Source: Dipteronia dyeriana (lineage: Eukaryota; Streptophyta; Magnoliopsida; Sapindales; Sapindaceae). Taken from it: a stretch of 64,000 bases of DNA. A program made the translations under genes and the position numbers. How positions within the stretch are numbered: the first letter of the stretch is position 1; each line of letters begins with the position of its first letter. Positions 47,752 through 58,987 of the stretch are shown here, piece by piece. The DNA lies in the NCBI GenBank assembly GCA_032871835.1, contig CM065295.1, positions 63,113,687 through 63,177,686 on the forward strand, written 5' to 3'. The notes beneath the pieces are model-generated. The model made no database searches. It saw only the letters and a list, made by a program, of their open reading frames with translations, and was not told the DNA's origin.

Positions 47752-49943
47752 TGAATATTTCCTAGTCTTTATGGTGCAAATATACCTAGAGGGGGGGGGG
47801 GGGGGGGGGGGGGGGTTGAAAATGTATAGGCTCAAATTTTTAATCATCTTTAAAATACAAGCAATTTTAAGTACACTTAGAAAAACTCACAAGATGATCA
47901 CTTCAACAATTCAATGAGAAAGACAATATAGCAAGTGTTAGAGTGATACAAACACAAGTAAGTCATTAAATTAAAATTGCCAAGATCAAGACACAAGATA
48001 TTTACATGGTAAACCTTAAAAGAGGAAAAATCCATAGGTTGATACCACAACCACTGGCAAATCGTAATCCACTATGTCGAATAAGAGTTACACACTCACA
48101 AGCAATCAACATATGATATGCTTTCCAAGCTATCACCGTTACTCTACCCTCGGGCCTAATGAATTACATGCCTACTCCCTATCCAAGATGACAAACACAC
48201 CTATAAGAAGCAACTTCCTATCCAAGGAACCTTTGCCTCTAGGAAGATTTCTTGCTTGCCTATCAAAATCCACCATCCTAGACAAATCTCATCGCTTAAC
48301 TATCCAGACCACGTGTCCAAGCTAAGACTTCTTGCTCATGTTAAAGCTTCACTCACTTTCACAAGAGACTTCAACCTTTCATAAGGCAATGATCTCAGTG
48401 AAGTGCACGCATACAATCATGATGCAATAACAATCAAATAGAGAAAGTAGATCAAACTAACGCTATGAACATGCAAATAGATGACTAGATTTGGCTTTCA
48501 AAAACAATCACAAATATATCTAGAAATCCAAGCATGTTATCAACTAAGAATTAGATTAGAACAATACAAATCATAATCAAACATGTCCTAGTTCTTAGAA
48601 CATGTAACTAGATCTAGAAATCAACAATCAAACACAAGATCACAAAAATATTTCTAGAATCAAGTTCATGTTTATCAAGTTTAGCTAAAACATATTCAAT
48701 TGAACATCACACATGCCAAACTTGAAAATCATTCAAACAAACCATAAAATGAAATCAAAATAATCCGAGTCATTCTTCTCAATCAAATAAGAACATTCAT
48801 GAAGAAAATCATAGAAGAAAACTAAGAAGAAAATGATTTACCATCAAAAGATGATTTTTCGAGTAAAAATATCGACACTGCATAAAATAAAGACATCTTT
48901 TGGTTCTAAAAATGCTTGTGGTTTGTAGATCTCCTCAAGACACTCAATTTCGATTTTTAAATCAACTAAATCGGAGTTGAATTGAGAGAGATATTAAAAA
49001 AACAAAAAAAAAACAAAAAATTGAAGAAAAAATTCTGCACTTGTATTTTTTCAATCTTCAATACTTGTGAGAAAATGAGAGGGAAAAGAGATTTAAGAGG
49101 ACGGATGCCACCAACCTTCCCAAAGATGGTGTGTGGGCATCTCGGAGGCAGAAGAGTATCCTTCCCGAGATGGCACGTGGCCATCTCAGGCAGGGGTGGT
49201 TTTGGCATTTTGCCATCCCACTTCCCCTTTGCTCATTTCTACGCTCCTCTTGCGTTTTTTGACCGTTATCCAGCCTCCGAACTCTGAATTTGAATCCGTT
49301 TTTGGATTACAAACCATAAACCCCTCACGGATATGGAAATCAATAAAAATTTCACAAAATATATAGAGATCAACTTGATAAAGAAAGACGAAAACTAAGC
49401 ACGATAAAGACGTGAAAAGTTTCGTAACTTTCAACTCGGAACTCAAAAACATATGAATGAGCAACCGAAATGACCGAAACTCAATATAAAATAATATTAG
49501 AATATAATCATATCTGATATCACAAAAACACAAACAACTAAATACAAGAACACACAAGTATGTCATTTCCTAGAGATAGTCCTAGAACATGCAATTTTAC
49601 AAAAGTTGTCAAATTAAATCTAATGCATGTTCATACTTCAATAAAGTGTGTATATGCGTTATACCAATTAAGCACAACGATGCAGGGACACAAATATATG
49701 ATGTGTGTGTGTGTGCACCTATACCTTGCAAGAAGAAGAAAAATTTTGATACCTTAGCATCCAATTAAGCACCAATCCTCTTGAAGACAAACTTTGCATG
49801 CCAAATTGCTTTTCTTCTTTGCATACAAAATTCCTTTTCTTCTTTGAAGCCCAATTCTATCACGAACCACCTAAGCAACTAAGCAATACAAAGAAAGAGG
49901 GTTTTGTTATGGAATCAAACCAACACAAATCTAAAACCTAACA
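47752..49943 (-). repeat. Copia-C 5' LTR (LTR-C)
   Basis: A 2192-base LTR. In plus orientation it starts TGAATATTTCCTAG next to the PBS and ends AATCTAAAACCTAACA. Read on the minus strand it begins TGTTAGGTTTTAGATTTGTG, like LTR-A and LTR-B. A run of 25 G lies at 47791-47815, at the same place as the G runs of copia-1. The stretch 49560-49930 is an inverted match to 50715-51070 of LTR-B. Confidence 0.78.
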
Positions 49944-50706
49944 AACTTGACTACTTCTTTTGCATATACTTAGAACAACAAGCACAAAGAGATCGATTTG
50001 CCTTTGATTGGAAAGCTCTTGATGGATAGATGTGTGAAGTGATATTCTTGTTGATAACTTGACTGCTCCATTTGCATATACTTAGAGCAATTCTCTCTCT
50101 CTCTCTCTCTCTGCTAAAAGTTCTTGATTTGTTAACAATTTGAGATTATTTTTTAGAGATTTTGAAAATTATTGATTATCTCTCTTGGATTATGAAAAAT
50201 ATTGCATAAATTTTCTCTTATTGCTTGAGTGTGTGAATGTGTGTTTCCCTTCTGAACAAGCTCACATATTGATGACAAAGTGGTGCATATGTTAAGGGGG
50301 AGCTTGGATTCTTTGACTTAGTTCTCTACATTTCTTGTTCACATGTTATCTCATATATTTGTCTCTTACTTTTTAACTATTCCTTGACAAAAAAAATGAG
50401 AAATGTCATGTGTAATTGAGGGGGAGTTGAGGGAGAGAGATACTAAATTGTAGAAAAATATGAGATGGGACGAGCTTATTTGGTTTTTGATTGGTACCAA
50501 AGCTTAATTGGTATCAATCTTATGTTTTGTGTTTGTTTTGTTTTCTCATAGGTGCTTTGATGATTAAAAATGGTTCTTGAAGACTTTGAAGGTGATTTAT
50601 ATTCTAAGAATCTATTGTAATGTTAGGTTGTTAAAAGTGAACAAGTTGAGTGATCTTTGTATTGGTTAGGTTGAAGCTTTATAATGGAAAAATCAAATGG
50701 GGAGAT
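49944..50706 (+). other. Remnant of copia-B interior, no gene
   Basis: Non-coding sequence ending in the PPT AATGGGGAGAT (50695-50705) directly before LTR-B. AACTTGACTACTTCTTTTGC at 49944 is echoed by AACTTGACTGCTCCATTTGC at about 50057, a local duplication. A CT run lies at 50093-50112. GGGGGAG tracts at about 50297 and 50422 are typical of copia 3' non-coding regions. Confidence 0.6.
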
Positions 50707-51864
50707 TGTTAGGTTTAAGATTTATGTTGGCTTGATTCCATAACAAAACACTCTTCGTTTGTATTGATTAGTTGCCTAGGTGGTTCGTGTGATTTTGAGC
50801 TTCAAGATTGGATGGTGGCTTCTCATACAAGTGTGCCTTTAAGAGGATGTGGATTCAATGGTTGTGTAGGTATTACGATCTTTCTCCTCTTGACAAGGCA
50901 GAGGTGCACACACATACATATCATACATTTGTGTCCCTCCATAGTTGTGCCTAATTGTATGACACATGCACACACGTATTTTGTATGCTTGTGCATTAGA
51001 TCTCAATTTGATTAAATTCTTATATAAGCATGTTCTAGGACTTAGTTCTAAGAAACAACATACTTGTGTGTAATTGTGTTTTTATATGTTTTGTTTGGAT
51101 TGAAATCTCAGATCTTTAATTAAATATTCTTTAATATTTCTTATAGAGATTTTCATGTGTTGGAAAGCTCAACCACCTGTTAAAAATGCCCCTTGTTGAA
51201 TTCTAAGAGATTCAATTATTCATTTAAATGTTTCCGATGATTTCCAAATCATTTCGAGTCTTGATGAAAATAAAGGTTATTTTGGGTATTAAAAATTGTT
51301 TCAAAAGTTTTCCGAGTGTGTTGGGTCTTGTTGTGTGTTAATTGAAGACCTGGTTCACTTGGTAGCCCAGAATTGGTTTCTGGATGAGTTGGAAAATTTG
51401 TCTTGGCATGGGCAAAATTGACTTGGCGAGGGCTAGGGTGTGCCAAACACCCCTCTCAAACAACGTAGTCATGGCGAGGGTCGTGGCTTGCCTTTCTTGG
51501 CGTAAGCACTAAGCAGCGTGAAGGTCTATCGTGCATGCCCAAGCGTGTAGGCTGACATGCCTTGGCAAAGGCATTCCCTCACCAAGGGAAATATTGTGCC
51601 TGTATATTCATTTTCACATCAGATTTTTTCAGTACATCGACCATTTTTGTTTTGACGATTTCTCATTCGTTAGAACTCTGATTTGAGTGATTCAAAAAGT
51701 GAGAGTTTTGTATTTTCAATTAGAACAAGTTCTAGGTGTTTACACAGCCCAGGAAATCCAGATTTTATGATTTGGAACTCATTTTTCGTGATGTATTCTT
51801 CATTGTTAAGGTAAATCAATGCTCCTTTACATCTCTTCATTATAATTTCTTGATTCGTGATATA
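50707..51864 (+). repeat. Copia 3' LTR, truncated (LTR-B)
   Basis: Starts TGTTAGGTTTAAGATTTATG right after a PPT, so it is the 3' LTR of a plus-strand copia element. It matches LTR-C inverted and LTR-A directly. The match with LTR-A (34500-34760) ends abruptly at GATATATTGA (51864-51868). LTR-A continues about 770 bases to its PBS, so the end of this LTR is missing. Confidence 0.7.
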
Positions 51865-52084
51865 TTGAGCTTGTTTTTGGCCTTCATATAGAACTGTCCC
51901 TTTCAACTGACGCCAGACTTCTGGAGGCATCTGATTGGCTTCCTCGTGCTATAGAGAAAATAGTGCGAGCTGGGCAAGGTCACCCGGGAACCTAAGAAGA
52001 AGAGCTGGCCTACCTTTTTCAGATCAGGAGCTTATCTGGAGATCCCCAGGGACAGTTCTATATGAAGGCCAAAAACAAGCTCAA
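51865..52084. repeat. Perfect 37-bp inverted repeat at the LTR-B/Tat-2 junction
   Basis: Arm 1 (51865-51901) is the exact reverse complement of arm 2 (52048-52084), separated by 146 bases. Arm 2 is in its natural place in the antisense ORF of Tat-2 (QFYMKAKNKLN codons). Arm 1 is an extra inverted copy exactly where LTR-B stops. Confidence 0.95.
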
Positions 52085-53985
52085 CTTTATCATCCCCGAC
52101 GCTTTGAGAAAAGACCCAGCTTGGAAGGAAGAATGGATATTAGCGGGGGCAGATTGGGAAAGCTCTATATTCATCAGCGGGCATGAGTTCGCGGTTGCCA
52201 CCGCTTTCAGTTACAAACCCTCAAAGGATCAGGATTCCCTGCCCGCCGAGTCTGAGGCTGTGCTGAAGACTATCCTCGCTAGGAATTATCTGAACTTGAA
52301 GTTTCCAATTGCTGATCCCTTCGATTCCCGCAGGGTGAACAAGTATCTGAGGATCTCTGATGTTTCCCTGTGTGAGTAATATTAAGTTATCATGCTTTTT
52401 TTTTGTTAGCTGATTTGCCTCTGACATCCTCTGTTTCTTCCCTTTTTTTAACAGTTTATATGGTTGCTCCAGCTTCTCATGATGCCCGATAAGCTCGAAC
52501 CTCTCCCCCTCCTTCCAGGTTATCCCTGGGAACCTTCTTAGCTACCTCGGAGAAAGGGGGGCCAATCCTTATGGCCGCTGATTCGCCTGCTCCTGCTCCT
52601 GCTCCTGCTCTATCACCATCCCAGATGAGATATAATATGGCTATTCTCGCATCTCGGGCAGCTAAAACTCAAAATCGAGGAGGGCTCGCTCACTAGGCCA
52701 CTGAAACCTCCACCTCTGCTCCTTCACCAGTGGCTTCCGCTACAGTTGATGTTTCGCCAGTTACATTACCCACTTCTTCCGCTGATCCAACCGTGTCTTG
52801 GACAGTTCAGGCTCCAGGGGATCCCGAGGTTGGTATTCCTGAGGTTCCCCCTTCTCGCCCCCACCATCAATCGGGCTCGGTTGGTCAGGATGAGGTTTTA
52901 AAGCAATTCATTACTTCTTTCCTAGGTGGCGGGCTCTCTAGGATGGCTTACATGCCTGTGGATATTCTAGTTACCAAGGGGTCTGCTCTTCTGGCCGAGG
53001 TAGTCATCGCCTTTATTTTCTGTAATTGTGAGCTTTGATTGATTTCTAACCTTTGTTTCATCTTTTGCAGGCTTTCAAGTTCAGTCTAGCGATGGGTCAT
53101 CAGGTATCCTTTCTCCTAGATCGGGTAGCTAGAGCTGAAGCCGAGGCTGAGCGGGCTATGAGATTGCTGGCGCAGGCTCAATCCATGGTCCATGAGATGA
53201 CTTCCAGCCAGAGAGGAATGGAAACACAACTGGCTGAGCTTCAGTGCGACCACGAGAGGCTGAAGCGGTCTTTTGACCAAGAAACTCTTCGGTCTAAGCG
53301 ACGAGCCAGCCAGCGGGATGATTGGAAAGAAGAATCGAATGCGTTAGATGTTGAGAATCATGTTCTGCAAGCCTAAGTTACCAAGCCTCAGGCTGAGGTG
53401 GATTCCTCCTTCAGTGAGGGATACTTCTACGCCTTCTACCAAGTCGCTGAGGCTCTCCCCTCCCCCTTTGACCTATCAATTATTGCTAACTGGGATATGG
53501 AGGAGATATTGGCCAAGGTTACAAAGATGTCTCGCCTCTTCGATGATGACCTGGATTCCTCTGATGTGGCCGAAGCTAGGAAGCAACCAACAGGGTCAGA
53601 CCTTCCTCCTCCTCGTTATCCTCCCGTCATCTCAACATCAGGTCCTAGAGAATCCTTGAGTCTACCCAAGGAGCCGGAATAAGATCTTACAGAAGCCTGA
53701 GGTTCCTCTAAGGTGCTTTCAAGGGAGGAACCAGCAACAGGGGAAATTATGCCAGAGTTAATGGCCAACCTTCTTGATGCAACTATACCTTCTTAGGTCA
53801 TGGTGGTGGTCAATGAGGTCTTGGAGGAGGATCCTACTGAGCACCAGGCAATCAAAGGGCATCCTCAGGAAGAGATGGCGGAGGCGGCTATCCGGGATGA
53901 ACGACCACCAGAAAGAGAAGCAGAGGGTGAGGTTCACCCTAAAGGAAGGGAAACTGAAGGAGATCATGAAGATGTAGAAGCTTGA
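51903..53985 (+). pseudogene. Tat-2 antisense ORF (gypsy-type transposon domain)
   Basis: On the strand opposite to gag-pol. The first part reads QLTPDFWRHLIGF, then with two in-frame stops ELAYLFQIRS, QFYMKAKNKLNFIIPDALRK and WKEEWILAGADW, the plant 'putative gypsy-type transposon' domain (PF04195-like); its N-terminus is missing. Two introns fit GT-AG rules: 52372-52454 and 53000-53070. The middle exon is Ser/Pro/Thr-rich. The third has an Arg/Glu-rich coiled coil (AEAEAERAMRLLAQAQSMVH, 53120-53390), then an acidic tail ending at 53985 after stops at about 53373 and 53680. The function of this ORF in Tat elements is not known. Intron-containing structure supports transcription from the plus strand in the ancestor. 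Confidence 0.7.
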
Positions 53986-54395
53986 ATCCATCTTCTTGTA
54001 GCTTGCTCTGAATGCCCGGAAAAGGGGGTGGGCATCCCATCTTTACTCATGCTTGATCATCATCGTCGCTATTGTTTTTTAGTACTTTGAAGCCCGGAAC
54101 TAGGGGTTGGGCTCCCTACCTGATTGTTGTAGCCTTACCAGGGGATAGGCTCCCCAACTCATTAATAGAATTTAACTTTAGGACTGGTTCAAATTTTGAT
54201 TTGCATGTACTTGTTTCATTTTTTTATTTCCATCAAGGTTAAGCCCCTATAGCAACCTGATTTTGCTTGGAAAAAGTAACAAGATAGGAAAACTGGTTAA
54301 GTGTGAACGTAGATAGCTAGCTCGAGCTTTCGACTCTCAATAGAAACTTACAGCTCGGTGACTTTAGTCGATAATCCCCTTGTTTGACCGTAGAC
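53986..54395. other. Spacer between antisense ORF and tandem repeats
   Basis: No gene. It has short repeats of GCCCGGAA/GGGGTTGGGCTCCCTACC type near 54010-54160. Confidence 0.5.
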
Positions 54396-54960
54396 CTCAA
54401 GCTTCTTTAGGGGGTTATAGCCCGAATGAGGTATTAAGGAGAATTATCTAGCCCTCTCTTAGGCTGGGATGGCTACCGTGCTCTTAAACTTGAGTCTTTC
54501 TTGGGGGGTTGTAACCCGACCAAGGCATCAGGAGTGCTATCTAGCTATTACCTGGCTTTGAGATCTAGATGACAGCTATGCTCTTACACTCAAACCCTTC
54601 TTGGGGGTGGTAGCCCGATCAAGGCATCAGGAGAGCTATCTAGCTATTTCCTAGTCTCGAGGTCTGGATGGAAAATATGCTCTTACACTCAGACCCTTCT
54701 TGGGGGTGGTAGCCCGACCAAGGCATCAGGAGGGCTATCTAGCTATTTCCTGGTCTCGAGGTCTGGATGGCAACTATGCTCTTACACTTAGACCCTTCTT
54801 AGGGGTGGTAGCCCGACCAAGGCATTAGGAAAGCTATCTAGTTATTTCTTGATCTCGAGATCTGGATGACAACTATGCTCTTACACTCAGACCTTTCTTG
54901 GCAGGGGGTAGTGCCCGACTAAGGCATCAGGGATTGCGAGGGGGCTTCCCTAGCTAATCC
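54396..54960. repeat. 99-bp tandem repeat array of Tat-2
   Basis: Five to six copies of a unit of about 99 bases containing TAGCCCGACCAAGGCATCAG and CTATGCTCTTACACTCAGAC. The TAGCCCGA-like core begins at 54418, 54512, 54611, 54710, 54809 and about 54910. The outer copies are more diverged. Tandem repeats before the 3' end are common in Tat elements. Confidence 0.9.
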
Positions 54961-55123
54961 CTAGTCTTGAGACAGAAATGTCGAATTTCCCATGTAGACC
55001 CAAGTCATTGTAGAACATAGCTGAAGATGTAGACAAAATAGGCTTTATTGATAAAAAGAAAGAAGTACATTATTGGTGGAGATTAAGATCTAGGTGGAGG
55101 TAGCCTTCTCATAAGTCCCCTGT

Positions 55124-56200
55124 TCAGAGGTAGAATTTTCTTAAGTGATCTGCATTCCAGGTATGATCGATGAGTCGGCCGTTCATGTCTTCAAGTTTGT
55201 ATGCCCCATTGCGGACCACCACCTTTACCAAGTATGGCCATTCCCAGTTTGGCCCCAGGACCCCGTCTGACCTATTCCTGGTATTCAGCGTCACTTTTAT
55301 GAGATTTAGGTCCCCCTCCTTAAAGTTTCGGGCTTTAACCTTCCGGTTAAAGTATCTAGCAATCCTGCTTTGGTAAACTGCTACCTTCTCAGCTACTCGA
55401 TCTTGTTTTTCTTCCAAGATATCCAAGCTAGCTCGAAGCTTATCCTCATTGCTCATCAGTTCAAAATGTTGGACTCTAAAAGAGGTTAGTTTGTGCTTAA
55501 TGGGAAGCATTGCTTCAATCCCGAAGGCTAGTGAGTAGGGCGTTTCCCCTGTAATTGTTCTCCTTGTAGTGCGGTAAGCCCAAAGGACCTCGGGAAGCTC
55601 CTTAGCTCATCTACCATTTTTCTGTTGTAGTTTCTTTTTCAACAGCTTCTTTATAGTCTTATTGGTGGATTCCACCAGCCAATTAGTCTGGGGGTGGGCT
55701 ACTGAAGCGAACCTAAGGTCGATTCTCAAGCTCTCGCAAAATTCTTTGAAGCGGCTATAATCAAAATGCTTGCCGAGGTCAGCTATAATGGCAAGAAGGG
55801 TTCTGAACCTGCAAACCATATTATTTTTGATGAATCTGGCTGTATTTTCTTTCTATATCTGGGAGAGTGGTCTAGCTTCAACCCATCTTGTGAAGTAGTC
55901 GATTGCCACGATAACATGTTTGGCTTGACCATGAGCAGTTGGAAGCGGTCCGATCAAGTCAACTCCCCATATAGCAAAGGGGTATGGTGAGCTATGGGAT
56001 GATAATCGCTCTGGCGGTAGGTGACTTAGGTTTGCAGTCTTCTGGCAATCCTCGCATGATTGTACCAAGATCTTTTCATCTTGATGGATGGTTGGCCAGT
56101 AGTACCCCATGCGGAGTACCTGATATGCCAAAGCCTTCTCAATAATATGGTTCCCGTATTCCCCTGAGTGAACCTCTTTCAATGCTTATTTGGCATCTTC
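55124..56200 (-). pseudogene. Tat-2 integrase
   Basis: On the minus strand: a zinc region with EVHSGEYGNH and SCEDCQKTA (HHCC type); core motifs WGVDLIGPLPTAHGQAK and VAIDYFTRWVEA (first and second Asp region); then VAHPQTNWLVESTNKTIKK (catalytic Glu in VES.N; the usual G of QTNG/QANG is W). The C-terminal part, 55510-55124, has IARYFNRKVKARNFKEGDL and WEWPYLVKVV..GAYKLEDMNG. Frame breaks lie near 55850 and 55560. Confidence 0.85.
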
Positions 56201-56439
56201 AGGGTGTAAACATCAGAGCAAAGAAAGGGATTTACCCCTCCTGTATAAGTACACATCCACCAAACAATACCGGACTGTGAGCCTCTTGACTTTCCTATCT
56301 TGGTCAGGCTCCCCGGGAAGTCTCCCTTATTGTAGATAATCCACTATCGGGTCCATCCATCATGGTTGCTGATCTAGGGTATAAATCTCCTTATCTGCCA
56401 CTGTGCTAGATAGAGGGATCACTTGAAGAGGGACCCCTT

Positions 56440-57400
56440 GGGGTAAGGTCTAGCCACCATTTGCAGCTATCTTAGCTAGAACGTCAGCTTGACGATTCTG
56501 TTGTTGAGGTATCTGCTCAATCCTGAAACCTTTGAATTTGCTCATAAGCTGTTGAACTAGCTTCAGGTAGGCAATCATGTTATCCCCTTTTGCCTGATAA
56601 TCCCCAAAGACTTGGTTGACTATGAGCAACGAGTCACTTCTAACCTACAGGTAATCGACCTCGAGCTCTGCGGCAGCCCTTATTCCGGCTAAAAGGGCTT
56701 CATACTCTGCCTCATTGTTAGTGGCTTTAAACTCAAATCTGAAGCAGTGGCAGCACTCAGTTTCTTCTGGATCGATTAGAACTATGCCCACTCCTCCCCC
56801 AACTTACCCTGAAGCTCCATCAGTGTAGAGGATCAACGACTTGCAACCCTCCGGCCAGCTGTCAGATTCTGGAATCTTCTCAGGGGTTATGTCTACTGCT
56901 GCAGAGGTCGCTTGGCCTGGGGGCATTGAGAGCTCTACTCCAAAGTCTACTAGAGCCTGGGCTTTAATTGTGGTCCTAGGCTTATACCTTAAATCAAACT
57001 GGGTGAGCTCTAGGGCTTACAAAACCAGCCTTCCGGAAACATCCGGCTGTTGCAAAAATTGACGAAGAGGTTGATCAGTCACTACTGCTATCGAATGAGC
57101 TTGGAAGTAGGGACAGAGCTTCCTTACCGAGGTTACCAAGGCATAATTGAGCTTCTTCCAGGCTTGGTTAGAGCATGACTCACGTAGTAGAGAGGCCGTT
57201 GGACCTTATATCCATATTCCTTAACCAAGGCCCCGCTTACTGCAGTTTTTGAAACGGCCAAGTAAATTTGTAGCTCTTCTCTAAGGCTTGGTTTAACCAG
57301 TAGTGGAGGGCTTGACAGGTATTTTTTCAAGGCTTGAAAAGCTTGTTGACTCTTCTTGTCCCATTTCATGTTTCTTCCCTGCTTAATGGCTTTGAATAAT
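56440..57400 (-). pseudogene. Tat-2 RNase H and second RNase H-like domain
   Basis: On the minus strand the first RNase H begins LQIYLAVSKTAVSGALV with RPLYYVSHALTKP near 57160-57270. A second RNase H-like domain follows at about 56440-56870, with NNEAEYEALLAGI, a VRSDSLLIVNQVFGDYQAKG-type block and IEQIPQQQNRQADVLAKIA. Two such domains in a row mark Tat/Ogre-type elements. Stops are present. Confidence 0.75.
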
Positions 57401-58330
57401 GGGTGACACTTATCGTTAGACCGAGAAATGAACATGTTGAGCGCTGCTACCTGTCCGGTCAAGACTTGAACCAGTTTAAGTGACGTGGGGGACTCCAGAT
57501 CCAGGATGGCCTTAATCATTTTCAGGTTAGCCTCTATGCCTCTCTCATGGACCATGAAGCCCAAAAACTTCCTCGCAGTCACCCCAAAGGCGCATTTGGA
57601 GGGGTTCAATCTCATGTGGCTCCTCCTTAAGATCATGAAGGTTCTACGGAGGTCGTTCAGATGCCCTTCGAAAGTTGATGACTTGATGATCATATCATCG
57701 ATGTATACCTCCATTGATCTTCCAATTTCGGACTTGAATAGTCGGTTGACCAACCGTTGGAACATAGCTCCTGTATTTTTAAGCCCGAAACGTATCAATT
57801 TGTAGCAATAAAGACCCCGTCCGGTGATGAAACTGGTCTTTTCCTGGTCGGCGGGGTACATCATAATTTGATTGTACTCTAAAAACACGTCCATGAAGCT
57901 CAGGAGCTTGTTTTCGAAGGTGGAGTCAACAAACTGATCAATTTTTGGTAGAGGGAAATAGTCTTTCGGGCATGTTGAGGCCAGTATAATCGACGCACAT
58001 ATGCCACTTCCCATTTGCCTTCGTGACCATGACCACGTTAGTGATCCATTCGGGGTAATGTGCCTCTCTGATAAAGCCTGCTAGGGTCAATTTGTCCACT
58101 TCTTCTTGGACCGCCGCATTTCTTTCAGCGTTGAAATGCTATCTTTTTTGTTTGATGGGTTTGATGGTCAGATCCACCGCTAATCGGTGAGCAGTAAAAA
58201 TCATCGGGATTCTAGGTATCTCGCCGTGACTCCACGTAAAAAAATCTTTGAACTCTGTGAGGAGCCCGATCAAACCCTCATTTACTCCCGGCTCAATGGT
58301 GGCTCCGATTTTGACGACCTACAAGGGATC
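57400..58330 (-). pseudogene. Tat-2 reverse transcriptase
   Basis: On the minus strand: a GFIREAHYPEWITNVVMV-type start, then after a frame break near 58014 CPKDYFPLPKIDQFVDST, FMDVFLEYNQIMMYPADQEK, FGLKNTGAMFQRLVNRLF and the catalytic VYIDDMIIKS near 57690, followed by FLGFMVHERGIEANLKMIKA. The first catalytic Asp region (FMDVF.EYNQI) is kept, with E replacing the more usual G or S. Confidence 0.88.
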
Positions 58331-58402
58331 GTCCATTTGGATAGGAATCTCTTATAGCTTATCCACTATATGGCCGCTGGCCCATTCCCTTATCTACCTC
58401 TT

Positions 58403-58969
58403 CTAGTCGGGCACCACGGGGTCATCCTCGGGGTAATTTGTGGGCCTTACATCTTCTAGAGTCAATACAGGGGTTGCCCCATCTTGGATTGTTGTCACCT
58501 GGGCAAGTTGTTTTGCTAGAGTTGTTGGGTTGGCAGCCATTGCGTAGCGTCTCCTGGTTGCTTGCTGATCAGCCCGAACTTCCCCCACCTTGTCTCCTAC
58601 TGGGAACTTCAAGACGTTGTGGTAAATGGATAGGACCCCTTTCAAGGATGATAAAATCGGCCTTCCTAATATTGCATTGTAGGCCGATAAGGTATCCACC
58701 ACCACGAAATCTGCCATGACATTCTGCTGGAGAGGTGTGGCTCCAATGATCACTGGTAGGATTTTTGATCCCATAGGTATGATTGAGTCCCCAGTGAACC
58801 CATATAGCGGGGTAGTGCAACTATTGTAACACCACTGTTTCAAGTTCAGTTTTTCCAAGGTGTCTTTAAACAGGACGTCCACAATGTTGCCTGTGTCGAC
58901 GAGCACACGATGTACCATGCAGTTGGTAATCTGTACCGTTATCACCATGGGATCATCATGAGGTTGCAT
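58403..58969 (-). pseudogene. Tat-2 aspartic protease
   Basis: On the minus strand a 188-codon frame with HDDPMVITVQI, HRVLVDTGNIVDVLFKDTLE (catalytic DTG intact), LYGFTGDSIIPMGSKILPVI and VVDTLSAYNAILGRPILSSL (the ILGRP motif). It ends in GEVRADQQATRRRYAMA, typical of Tat-type protease to RT linkers. It is the longest clean piece of Tat-2. Confidence 0.88.
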
Positions 58970-58987
58970 GGTGTTGTAGACATCTGC

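Noticed and set aside
52730..53038. A separate Ser/Pro/Thr-rich gene on the plus strand
   Set aside because: Better explained as the middle exon of the Tat-2 antisense ORF, since splice sites on both sides fit.
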